Source: Chara braunii
Lineage: Eukaryota; Streptophyta; Charophyceae; Charales; Characeae
Direction of reading: 5' to 3'
Assembly (NCBI GenBank): GCA_003427395.1
Contig: BFEA01000005.1
Coordinates: forward strand, 3,963,226 to 4,000,829
Length of the DNA: 37,604 nucleotides
The first letter of the stretch is position 1. Each line of letters begins with the position of its first letter. Positions 30,027 to 37,604 of this stretch are shown one piece after another. The position numbers and the translations under genes were made by a program. A model generated the notes under the pieces. The model was given only the letters and a program-made list of their open reading frames with translations, was not told the DNA's origin and searched no databases.

Positions 30027-30370
30027 CCTACAGCGCCAGATGGCGCAACGAGACGTGATGGGAACTTGAAGTCCCCAGAAGGAGCTGCAGGCGCTCGTTT
30101 TCACGGACAGCATAGTAGGTAAGTTCGTTTTCTGGTTTGTTTATTCTTTTGGATTTTTTTCGTTAAAGATTTTGTTTAAGATTTTTTTTTTTTTTTTGTC
30201 TTATTTAGAAAGATTCCCACCCCCCCTCATTCCTTTCTTATCATGGCGCAGTTGAAGTGTCGCCTGTTCACTTTTGGAAACGGGTTGCAACTTCCAACGA
30301 TGCGCCCGAACGTGGCACTGTTGGCAGCCGGGTGCGGGCGCGCGCTGCCGCAGGGGAAAGAAAACCCTGT

Positions 30371-31413
30371 AGTTGCTCGTGGGAAAACGAGCAACTGTTC
30401 CCTCAGCAACTACTGAGGGAACCACCGCAGCCTTGTCTGAATCTGGCTGGAGTCGTAGGCTGTATGCAGGCACAGGCAGAAAGGGGGGGGGTGAAAAGCA
30501 AGAGGGGGTTAAAGGAGTTGAGTGGAGAGTGAGAGAGAGAGGGATGGGAGGATGGGAGAGAGGGGGACCTGCTCCTCCCGACCTGCCAGCTGCCTCCCCG
30601 TTGTCAGGGGGGGAAGAAGAAAAAGAAAAGAAGAAAAAGAAAAGAAAAGAAAAGAAAAGAAAACGAAAAAACGCAATCTGAGTTTTTTTTCAAAAACTGT
30701 ATTTTTCAGTTTGCGCCACTATTTTTTTGGTGGCGTAAAACATTTTTTTTACCTTGCAATTTTTTCTATAGATAGTCAGGCACTTAGGCCATGCGCATGA
30801 AATGTTTTAAAGTTTTTTATTAAGCGACTATGTTTCTAAAAATGCTTAAAGTCGGGGTACTTTTTGCACCCCGCCCTGAGCTGTCGGGATTTGAACTCGT
30901 GCATTTTCACGAGTTCTTTCCCTACCTCTCCCAATTTGACAACTACCATCCCCGTTTTCAGGGGAGGGCAAGGGAGAAAAGAGAAAAAGTAGAGAAGGGA
31001 GAGAAAGGAACAGTCACGGCCGCGAACGTGGTCGCGGTCGTGCACCAAGTTCAAGCAGTATTGGCCTGAATGCACTCATTCAGGCCAGAGCTGTGAACTA
31101 GAGGGTCAGTGAGGCGAAGTTGGCTGGAAACAACCATTTTCCCGTTGAACCTGCACTCAGTGTAGGGCTGAGTGCAGGGAAAAGGGAGAAAAAGAGGGGG
31201 GGCAGTTGAGTACAACTGACACCCTAACTGTGTGGCTGAGGTGAGACAGCCTCAGTCCGTTGATCTGGCTGAGATCGACGGCCCCAGGCAAGTGATGAAT
31301 TTTGCCTCGGGGCAGCTGAGGCTGCTGCTGCCCTCCTCAACCACTACAAAAGAGGCAGCTGTCCCCCAGCTGCCTCACACTTGCCTCCAGCTGCCAGTGT
31401 GCGACAGCACACT
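30371..31413 (+). repeat. Cluster of at least 12 near-perfect hairpins of unrelated sequence
   Basis: AGTTGCTCGT/ACGAGCAACT (30371-30396) and GTTCCCTCAG/CTGAGGGAAC (30397-30422) are adjacent, each 10-bp perfect with a 6-nt loop. Then: CGGGGT/ACCCCG (30853-30873); GAACTCGTG/CACGAGTTC (30893-30916); CACGGCCGCGA/TCGCGGTCGTG (31015-31042, one wobble); TGGCCTGAATG/CATTCAGGCCA (31062-31087, 11 bp, 4-nt loop); CCTGCACTCAG/CTGAGTGCAGG (31150-31178, 11 bp); CAGTTG/CAACTG (31203-31218); CCGTTGATC/GATCGACGG (31257-31281); GCCCCAGGCAA/TTGCCTCGGGGC (31281-31313); GAGGCAGCTG/CAGCTGCCTC (31352-31376); AGTGTGC/GCACACT (31396-31413). They lie upstream of the TATA box. Confidence 0.85.
30606..30670 (+). repeat. 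Purine (A/G) tract
   Basis: About 65 bp of almost pure A/G (GAAAAGAAAAGAAAAG type), a simple repeat inside the LTR. Confidence 0.85.
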
Positions 31414-31685
31414 TGCCTCATCGCTGGAGTGTTGGAGAGGAGGCAGGAATGTTGTCGGCGAAGCTGGACTCTGAGGACTGCTGAGGAGGGCGACGAAGGA
31501 GGAGACACCCATAGCCTTGGCTGGAGCATTCTGCTCCACCTTGGCAGGCTGGTCTCTAGGGGAACTCTGCGGCAGCGTGGTGAGGAGCGGCAGCGGAGCG
31601 TGATGAGGAGCGGCAGCGGAACATGATGAGGAGCGGCAACGGAGCGTGGCAAGGAGCAACGGGGAGCACGACAAATGGTGGGGTT

Positions 31686-32115
31686 ATGCTGCCGAAATAC
31701 CGCGGCGTTGGCGCGACACCTTTATTCTAAGGGGTAATGCTGCCGTTTTCACGGCACGTCGGCAACACTTTGTTTCGAAGAATGACGCTGCCGTTTTCAC
31801 GGCACGGTAATACATCGCGGCGAAGCGCTGCCAATTTTTTTTTACGGTGGTAGGTACGGCACTGCGAAGCGCCGCCGTCTTTTTGCGGTGGTACACCACG
31901 GCAAAGCACCGCCGTTCTTTTGCGGTGGTACGGCACGGCGAAGCGCTGCCGGTTTTTCTTACGGTGGTACAGAGCAGCGAAGCCCCGCCGTCTTTTTTAC
32001 GGTGGTACGGCACGGCAAAGCGCTGCCGTTTTTTTATGATGGTACGGCACGGCGAAGCGCTGCCGTTTTTTTTATGGTGATATGGCACGGCGGAGCGCTG
32101 CCGTTTTCTCTTTTT
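31686..32115 (+). repeat. Hairpin minisatellite, period about 38 bp
   Basis: The core CGAAGCGCTGCCG recurs at 31821, 31865, 31902, 31939, 31978, 32016, 32053 and 32091 (spacing mostly 37-39 bp), with diverged copies from 31686. A T-run and ACGGTGGTACGGCA separate the cores. CGGCA/TGCCG or CGGC/GCCG closes a hairpin in most units. The core shares GAAGCGCTGCCG with the type A repeat of element 1. Confidence 0.85.
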
Positions 32116-32409
32116 ACGGGGCACGACGTGACGACGTGCTACCATTTTCCGACGAGAGTTTGGCATGATAGTGGAGTTGAGGCACGACGGTGGGACATGT
32201 GGCGCGGCAGTGGAGGTTTTTTTTACGGCGCTGAAAGTTTTTTTTGTTGCGGCGAGGGGTCTGCTTTTCTTGGTGAAGATCTGCTATTATTGGTGTGTAC
32301 GGCAGCAGCAACGTGGCATGGTGGCGGTGGACGGCATGCGATGGTACGAAATCTGAGCGCGACAGGCGGATTTATTTTTTGTATGCAGCATATGAGATAA
32401 ATGTTTTAT

Positions 32410-32700
32410 AGTTGGGACTACCCAACACTTGCGGCAGTGGGACTGGACTACTTGGGACTGCCTGGATTCAGTTGGGACTGACGTTGGACGAGGGCTGTCA
32501 TTTGTGGCGGTCCCGACACAGACGTTTTTGGGATTCGGCACCGATTTTATTTTTTAGAGAAGTGTGGCGGAAGCGGTTTTCGACTCAGTAGTCATTCGAC
32601 AAAGTGTTTGACAGCGTGGGACCACTTAGAACCGCGTGGGACCATCTGGGACCGCTTAGGACCAGTTGGGACTTACGTAATACCAGATTGAGTGTTTTTT
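32410..32700 (+). repeat. Degenerate GGGAC-type short repeats
   Basis: TTGGGACT, GGGACCA and ACCGCGTGGGACC recur loosely through this stretch. No coding sense. Confidence 0.6.
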
Positions 32701-33085
32701 CTGGGACGCGTGCGGCTCTCCGTTTTCACGCTTGGGTTACCGCGGATGAGGCGTGNGAGTGAAAGGCGGTTNGATCAGGATTTTCCTTGAGANTACAGNT
32801 TTCNGCGGCACACACAACTTGTTGGTTGANTTTCTTGAGTGAGCCAGNANNCTTCTTNGACACCACTTCACTCAAGGTCACTGGACGACTCAGACTCCCT
32901 TCACACATGTGTGCACCCACACATTGCTTGACCCTTTTGCTTTGAATGTTCCGGAGAAAAGGTTGAGTTGGGNTGTGGGCGTCATGCATGAGTGAAAAGG
33001 TGGGCCTGGCGTGAGTAGTGGGACTTTGCTTGTCTTCTTTTGATTGTGTTGTCTGCATGGTGTGCAGGTGAGTAANAAGACTACG

Positions 33086-33093
33086 TATAAAAG
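33086..33093 (+). promoter_or_regulatory. Likely TATA box of element 2
   Basis: TATAAAAG in the context CTACGTATAAAAGTGGGAC. A start near 33118 would give an R-U5 of about 1.4 kb, comparable with element 1. Motif evidence only. Confidence 0.5.
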
Positions 33094-34493
33094 TGGGACA
33101 AAATGCTATTTCATAAAATGACGGAGAATTTTTGCCTCCTCAACATTTCCTTTCGTCAGTGACTTGGGTGAACTTGCTTGCTATTTCTGAAGGATAATTG
33201 ATGGGTGTNGTNAGAAAAGGAATTTTGAAAACAGAAAGAGAATCAAAGCATAATGAATTTAACTTTTCTCAAGGATTGACCGCCTGTATTCCGAATGACC
33301 TTATCTGCCTATACCCGTCCAAATGATTCTCATTATTTATCCCTTTTGATTTCCCCCTGCTTAAGTTACCTTGAACTTAAAAAACAAAATTGGAACAATT
33401 GAAAGTTACTTGTAGTGGACACGTGTTCTCTCTCCAGGAAGCATCTGGGGCGGGGTTTCGTTGCTTTCGGAGCCGACCCTGTTATTGACCCGGAGTGGAC
33501 CGTTCTACGGGGNGGTACTTTGCCGATTCGGTGGAGACGGCCCGACTTCTGAGATCCGAGTCTTGTGCTCGGGCGAGGAGGAGNAGTACCCCAGACCACT
33601 TCCTAGAGGGTGAGGCATGCAACACCTCAAGCAATGCACCTGATAAAGAATCAACCGCAAAGCAACCTTTCATCCAAGAAGATGAAAATGGGTATGTGAG
33701 TTTAGTCTTAAGTCGGCGGTGGGTTAAAATAACTTTGGCAGCGTGTCTCATCAAGTCAAAACTAAGGCTGTCGATTACCTTGTCAGCTGCATCAATGTTA
33801 TTATCGGTAGCCAACTCCTTTTTGGCGGTTGCACGAGTGTTTTGTGGAGTTCGACCCGGGGTGGTCGGGTTTTTGATATTGTACTATTGGATGTATTGCG
33901 TGATGATTCAAACTATTTTGTTAGTTAGTTCANANTGAACGTACTTTTCTATCGACTGCGGTCGATTCCTTATTATGTAAATATATGTGGGTGTTATAAA
34001 TTTCTTTTGAGTTGTATGTAAAAGGGTCTAGGATACTGTGGGTTTCACGCTTGGTTGAGACCATCCTAGTCGACCGACGTACGCTTCGTTCTTAGGAGAT
34101 CAGCGCCCTGATGGACAGACGACGCCCGGGTCCACTAGGCGTTAATCAAACATATCTATACTACAGCGAACGAGCAAACGCCCTCGGCCGACCCACCCGT
34201 GCAACTGCATGTAAAAGCTTTCGCACGTGAGTCGGTAGCTCGGTAGGGATACGCCCCTAAGGGTGGTGACAGCCCCTTAGGGAAGGCAAGCTTGTCGTAG
34301 GGGACCGCGGGATGTACAGCTAGCGCACCCGGCTAGAGCGGCGAAGGAACGACGCGACCTCGCACCCGTCTCAGCGGCTCGCGGGATTATTTTGCGTCGT
34401 TCCTAAGTTGTCTCCTTGTTTTCTTTTCCGTGTTTCTCTTGCGTGACGCGGCCGAGAGGGCCCTCGCTGACGCGGGGGCCGATGCGCTTAACA
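33094..34493 (+). other. R-U5 region of element 2, U5 related to element 1
   Basis: From about 34064 (CCTAGTCGACCGACGT) to 34493 it follows the same order of words as element 1 8861-9268 (CAGCGAACGAG, GAAACGCCCTCG-like, GGTAGCTCGG, GGGATA-GCCC). 33495-33900 has an open reading stretch that I do not recognise; it contains N bases and lies within the LTR, so I do not call a gene. Confidence 0.6.
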
Positions 34494-34495
34494 GG

Positions 34496-34513
34496 TGGCG
34501 TCGTTGCCGGGGA
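34496..34513 (+). promoter_or_regulatory. Primer-binding site of element 2, tRNA-Asp type
   Basis: TGGCGTCGTTGCCGGGGA, two bases after the LTR end. It differs from the plant tRNA-Asp complement at one position (C to T, still a G-U pair). Confidence 0.88.
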
Positions 34514-34659
34514 TAAGAGCAAACTACCGTTGTCCCTAGCGGAACGACACTCGGGTATTGTATTGATTTTAAACTGATATCTTTTAGAAATAGACGTGAT
34601 TGATTTTGATAGATCTTACGAGTCATTTCGGCTTCTTACCTTTATGCATTCTCGCTTGC

Positions 34660-34661
34660 AG
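34660..34661 (+). promoter_or_regulatory. Candidate 3' splice site before gag
   Basis: TTCTCGCTTGCAG ends at 34661, 20 bases before the gag ATG, the same layout as TATATACAG at 9640 in element 1. The U5 donor position here reads GGCAAGC (about 34285), a weaker GC donor. Confidence 0.3.
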
Positions 34662-34681
34662 GTTAATCTTCTCATAGCGAG

Positions 34682-35662
34682 ATGGCGGAAGTTAGCAGGC
34701 TGAATAACGATCCTTGGGATAAAATGAAGAAGTTGATTGAAATGCTCGGGAAGATCGAAAGAGCGGCAACTGCTCCAAAAATCGATGTTTTGATCTTTAA
34801 TGGCAATAATGTTGTGAAATTTCTTTCAGCGTTTGAGCAATTGGCTGCTGCTCACGAGTGGGATGAGCAGACAATGTTAAAAAGGGTGACGTCATGGGTA
34901 CATATAGATGTTCGTCGTGACGTAGCAAGGTTAGTTTCAGAAGCCAGAAGTTATAATGATTTTGATCAAACGATGTTTGATATGTTCTAGCTTGGGAACG
35001 AAACTTTGACTTGTGATGACCTCAAGAATGTTTGTCGTGACAACTATCCTACTTTCGGGAAGTTTCTTTCTGTGTTTGAGCGAGTGGATCGTCTTGTTCC
35101 AGACCTGTCGGAAATTGATAAGAGTAGGATGTTTCTTGCGAACTTTTCAGAGGTAGAAATACAAGTTTTATTGAAAGGTGTCAGGTCTTCTTTTGTTTGG
35201 CAGAAGATCCACGAGAATGCCTTGAACAATGATTTTTATCAGGTTCTTCATCTAAATTTGAAAAACATGCGTCGACAGTCAAATAGCATTTCAGACCAGC
35301 GTGATGAGCGTATTTTGAAAGAACTTTATGAGGTTAAAGAGTCTTTGAAAGTCATGAAAGAAAACGATTGTGAGACGACAGTCGCTGTCAGATTGTCGAA
35401 GGAATATAGTAACGAGAAGCGAAAGGGTACGGTTGACTCTTTTGTCAGAAATGTAAGGCATAAACGAGAGGAGGTTCGACCTAGTCTTCAGGATATACCG
35501 AAAGTCGCTAATGTTCAGTATGCGACCAAGGACAATTTTGGTCTTCGTCGTTCTCGACGAGCAGGGAATTGGTGGAAGAAAGTGAGATGTCACTCTTGTG
35601 GTTTGATAGGACACACCCCACGTTATTGTTCATCTCGACAGAGCAATGATATGAATAAGTAA
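34682..35662 (+). pseudogene. gag: gag of element 2, one in-frame stop
   Basis: ATG 34682 opens frame 2 (MAEVSRLNNDPWDKMKKLIE). TAG 34988 interrupts it after 102 residues; the same frame then runs on to TAA 35660, about 326 residues in all. The N-terminal part (IDVLIFNGNNVVKFLSAFEQ, about residues 37-56) is a capsid-like domain parallel to that of element 1 gag. The middle part is helical (IDKSRMFLANFSEVEIQVLL). A basic region and one CCHC zinc knuckle, CHSCGLIGHTPRYC (35588-35629), end the protein. Apart from the stop it is well preserved, in contrast to element 1 gag. It would package the element RNA. No pol follows, so the element would depend on enzymes supplied from elsewhere. The stop could also be a point mutation in this copy. 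Confidence 0.85.
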
Positions 35663-36596
35663 TTAGGAAACTCATCCAAGCGATAAGCGAGGAGAGTTGT
35701 TATGACAGAATTATAAGCAAGACATTGAGTTGTGGAAAGTAAAAAGCCTTTAATGTTTGATTTTGGTAAATTATGGTGAATTTGGTCTTATCGCTGGCAA
35801 CATCTTCTCTTTTTAGAATTGTCATTCCCCAACAGTGACTGAATGTATAACAGACAAATGTTTATTTCTCAGTCGTGGTTGGATGTATGACGGAAAAGTG
35901 TGCATTCATTCCCTAGGTACGCCTGGATGTATGATGCACTTGAGTTTTCCATTCCCTGACTAGAGTTGAATGTATGGTGGGGCCTATGTATCTATTTCCC
36001 AGTTTATCTGGATGTACGGATTTCAGGTTAAACCCATATTTCTCAACGAAGGTCGGATGTATGGCGTATACTCGAGTTGTAAATTCCTTGGCTTTAGTTG
36101 AATGTATGGAGGGGCCTATGTATCTATTTCCCATCTTGTCTGGATGTATGGATTTCAGGATAATCCCTTATTTCTCGACACAAGTCGGATGTATGGTCAT
36201 TCCCTGACTTGAATTGGATGTATGGTGTCCGACATATATATCTATTTCCCAGTTTGATCTGGATGTGTGGATTTCAGGGGGGCTTCTGATTTCCCAGCTC
36301 AAGTCAGATGTATGGTATACAACCCTTCATTTCCTGACGATGATTGGATGTATGGAGTTCAATTTGAATGTTTATTTCCCAGTTCCGACTGGATGTACAA
36401 TTCTCAGATTGAGTTTTCATTATCTAAGCTTAGTCGGACGTATGATGTTCAGATATGACAAATTTTTTAAACTTGTCATATTTTTGAGAAAATGCTGCTT
36501 GAGGTAATACTAAGAGTAACCACGAGTCCATATTGTGGATATCAAACAAGATATGGATAAGGACTTTTGAAAGAATGATTTCTCTCTAAATGGTTC
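35663..36596 (+). repeat. Non-coding stretch with degenerate GGATGTATGG repeats
   Basis: From about 35830 to 36440 the words TGGATGTATGG, TATTTCCCAGT and CTGACTT recur every 50-70 bp in diverged form. Short ORFs through it only reflect the repeats. No pol-derived sequence is recognisable, so pol appears to have been replaced or lost. Confidence 0.6.
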
Positions 36597-36615
36597 GTTC
36601 GGACTACGTCCGAAC
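36597..36615 (+). promoter_or_regulatory. Perfect hairpin GTTCGGAC/GTCCGAAC
   Basis: 8-bp perfect stem with a 3-nt loop (TAC), just before the 31-bp tandem repeats. Function unknown. Confidence 0.6.
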
Positions 36616-36638
36616 AAATCCAGGAGATTGATATGCTT

Positions 36639-36886
36639 GAAAGACCCGTCAGGGGGTTAATCCTGACTTGAAAGGCCCGTTTGGGGGTTAATCCTGATTT
36701 GAAAGGCCCGTCAGGGGGTTAATCCTAACTTGAAAGGCCCGTCAGGGGGTTAATCCTAACTTGAAAGATCCACCAGGGGGTTAATCCTGAATTGAAAGGC
36801 CCGTCAGGGGGTTAATCCTGACTTGAAAGACTCATCAGGGGGTTAATCCTGATTTGGAAGACCCTTTTGGAGGCTAAATCCAGTTT
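36639..36886 (+). repeat. 31-bp tandem repeat, 8 copies
   Basis: Units start at 36639, 36670, 36701, 36732, 36763, 36794, 36825 and 36856, exactly 31 bp apart. The core is GGCCCGTCAGGGGGTTAATC then CTGACTTGAAA. In most units GTCAGG can pair with CCTGAC across 8 nt. The last copy is diverged. It sits about 135 bp before the 3' LTR. Confidence 0.92.
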
Positions 36887-36999
36887 TGTTGTTATATTAT
36901 TGTATGTTGATGGAAAAGTTTCGGCTCGATGTATATTATGATCGTTGCCTTTATAAGAATCCTGACCTTTTAAAGTAAATGGTGAATGACGTGGAAGTC

Positions 37000-37021
37000 A
37001 TTCAATGGGGTCTGGGAATGT
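37000..37021 (+). promoter_or_regulatory. Possible polypurine tract of element 2
   Basis: AATGGGGTCTGGGAATGT lies directly before the LTR start TGTCGG. It is purine-rich but interrupted, so only a weak candidate for the second-strand primer. Confidence 0.35.
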
Positions 37022-37604
37022 TGTCGGGGCAAATACCCTAACAAGGGTATTTGCTTGGGATTTTAAACGCCGGACGCTGTCCGACTTTTTTTTGTTAAAT
37101 TAAGGAACTTGATGAGACTGACGTCTGCCAAAAGTTTATTCAGAACAAACCTACGACTGAGAGACTAAATTTTTGCTTAAGTCCAAACGCATGCGGCATA
37201 CTATAGCGGCGGTGCGGTCGGTCACCAACCGTGTTTGGCGAGTACGGAGGGGCGTACGGGCGTTGGAATACTAAGTCTAATTCATATCCTATTTAAAATG
37301 ATGACAACCGCGCGATTCAGAGTCTGAGTAGGCCAAAGGGGTGGCTTATCGGGCTTACCGCACTAAGCCTCAGCCGGTTAGATGGCGGGGCGACGGCTAT
37401 TTGCCAAGGTGAGGCAGTTCGGGCCTGCCTAGTCCCGAGGCTGGGTGACCTACTGGGCATCAACTCTTTAAATAGAAGAGTTGCGGGTATAGCTTCCATG
37501 AATAGGAGCTAGCCCAGTAGGTTATAGCATCAAGCTATCACCCAACAGACACTGGGATCGAACCTGAAGGCATCGTACTGGGCTGGCTCCTTTTGGAACA
37601 GCCC
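37022..37604 (+). repeat. 3' LTR of element 2, first 583 bp
   Basis: It starts TGTCGGGGCAAATACCC and follows 29241-29820 closely. By eye about 12 differences in a 190-bp stretch (37318-37510). The window ends inside it. Confidence 0.85.

Larger units (their letters stand above)
29241..34493 (+). repeat. 5' LTR of element 2 (about 5.25 kb)
   Basis: It starts TATCGGGGCAAATACCC (the 3' copy reads TGTCGGGGC, so the first G is probably mutated) and ends CTTAACA two bases before the PBS. The end is fixed by the PBS and by U5 similarity to element 1. Only the first 580 bp can be checked against the 3' LTR. N bases occur at 32757-33933. No credible gene lies inside; the Lys-, Arg- and Glu-rich short ORFs at 30370-32400 are readings through repeats. 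Confidence 0.8.
29241..37604 (+). mobile_element. Element 2: non-autonomous LTR retrotransposon (gag only), truncated by the window end
   Basis: 29241-29820 and 37022-37604 are direct repeats (about 94% alike by eye over a 190-bp stretch), marking two LTRs. Internal sequence is only about 2.5 kb: PBS, gag with one stop, tandem repeats. There is no protease, RT or integrase. The PBS, the U5 sequence (CCTAGTCGACCGACGT, CGGTAGCTCGGTAGGGATA) and the LTR-tip hairpin resemble element 1. It interrupts the satellite array after TTTCGGTA. The right flank lies outside the window, so its target duplication cannot be checked. Confidence 0.85.

Noticed and set aside
30850-30916. tRNA T-arm on the minus strand (GAGTTCAAATCCCG)
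   Set aside because: The T-stem does not pair, no other tRNA arms are present, and the sequence is explained by the local hairpin GAACTCGTG/CACGAGTTC.
31684-32166. 160-codon minus-strand Lys/Arg-rich repeat protein
   Set aside because: It is the translation of the 38-bp minisatellite, whose unit length varies, so the frame is not kept by design.
33495-33938. 147-codon ORF in the element 2 LTR
   Set aside because: It contains N bases, lies inside the LTR, has no recognisable domain and cannot be compared with the 3' LTR because the window ends.
37545-37570. Pol III B box on the minus strand (GGTTCGATCCC)
   Set aside because: The 5' LTR copy reads GGTTTGATCCC, and no A box or tRNA fold lies at the right distance.

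Overview
The window is eukaryotic repeat-rich DNA, most likely nuclear DNA from the green-plant (streptophyte) lineage. It carries two large LTR retrotransposons of the Ty3/gypsy type, a short-unit satellite array and microsatellites. There are no bacterial-style operons and no intact host gene. Both retroelements have a primer-binding site matching the 3' end of plant tRNA-Asp, as in plant Athila/Tat elements. The style of the gag-pol and the very large LTRs made me think of a charophyte alga such as Chara, but this is an impression and not a result. Scattered N bases (32757-33933) show that it is draft assembly.

Layout. 1-1458 is host repeat DNA: microsatellites, then a repeat unit of about 667 bp, one and a bit copies. 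1459-25563 is element 1, about 24.1 kb, inserted in the second copy of that unit with an ACGT target duplication. It has a 7.8-kb 5' LTR (1459-9268), PBS (9271-9288), gag (9670-11325, several stops), a linker, protease, reverse transcriptase, RNase H and integrase (to 16207), a separate gag-like plus coiled-coil ORF (16386-18163), and a 7.2-kb 3' LTR (18319-25563). Only the integrase core is one long open frame. 25564-27080 is the right half of the host repeat plus a frameshifted, unrecognised ORF (26496-26964). 27080-29240 is a satellite of 91-bp units (some 68 bp), each with a palindrome centred on GGTACC.

29241-37604 is element 2, inserted in the satellite and running off the window. It has a 5.25-kb 5' LTR (29241-34493), PBS (34496-34513), a gag ORF with one stop (34682-35662), tandem repeats and the start of its 3' LTR (37022-37604). 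It has no pol. It shares with element 1 the PBS, the U5 end and the hairpin at the LTR tip, so it looks like a non-autonomous relative that could have used proteins supplied by elements of the element 1 kind.

The most unusual feature is the secondary structure of the LTRs. Element 1 carries about 11 hairpins with a nearly constant 15-nt loop and stems that differ in sequence yet stay self-complementary. Element 2 carries at least 12 near-perfect hairpins of unrelated sequence in 1.1 kb, two of them back to back, plus a 38-bp hairpin minisatellite sharing the core GAAGCGCTGCCG with element 1. I know of no named system that explains this, and it is the best candidate for something undescribed.
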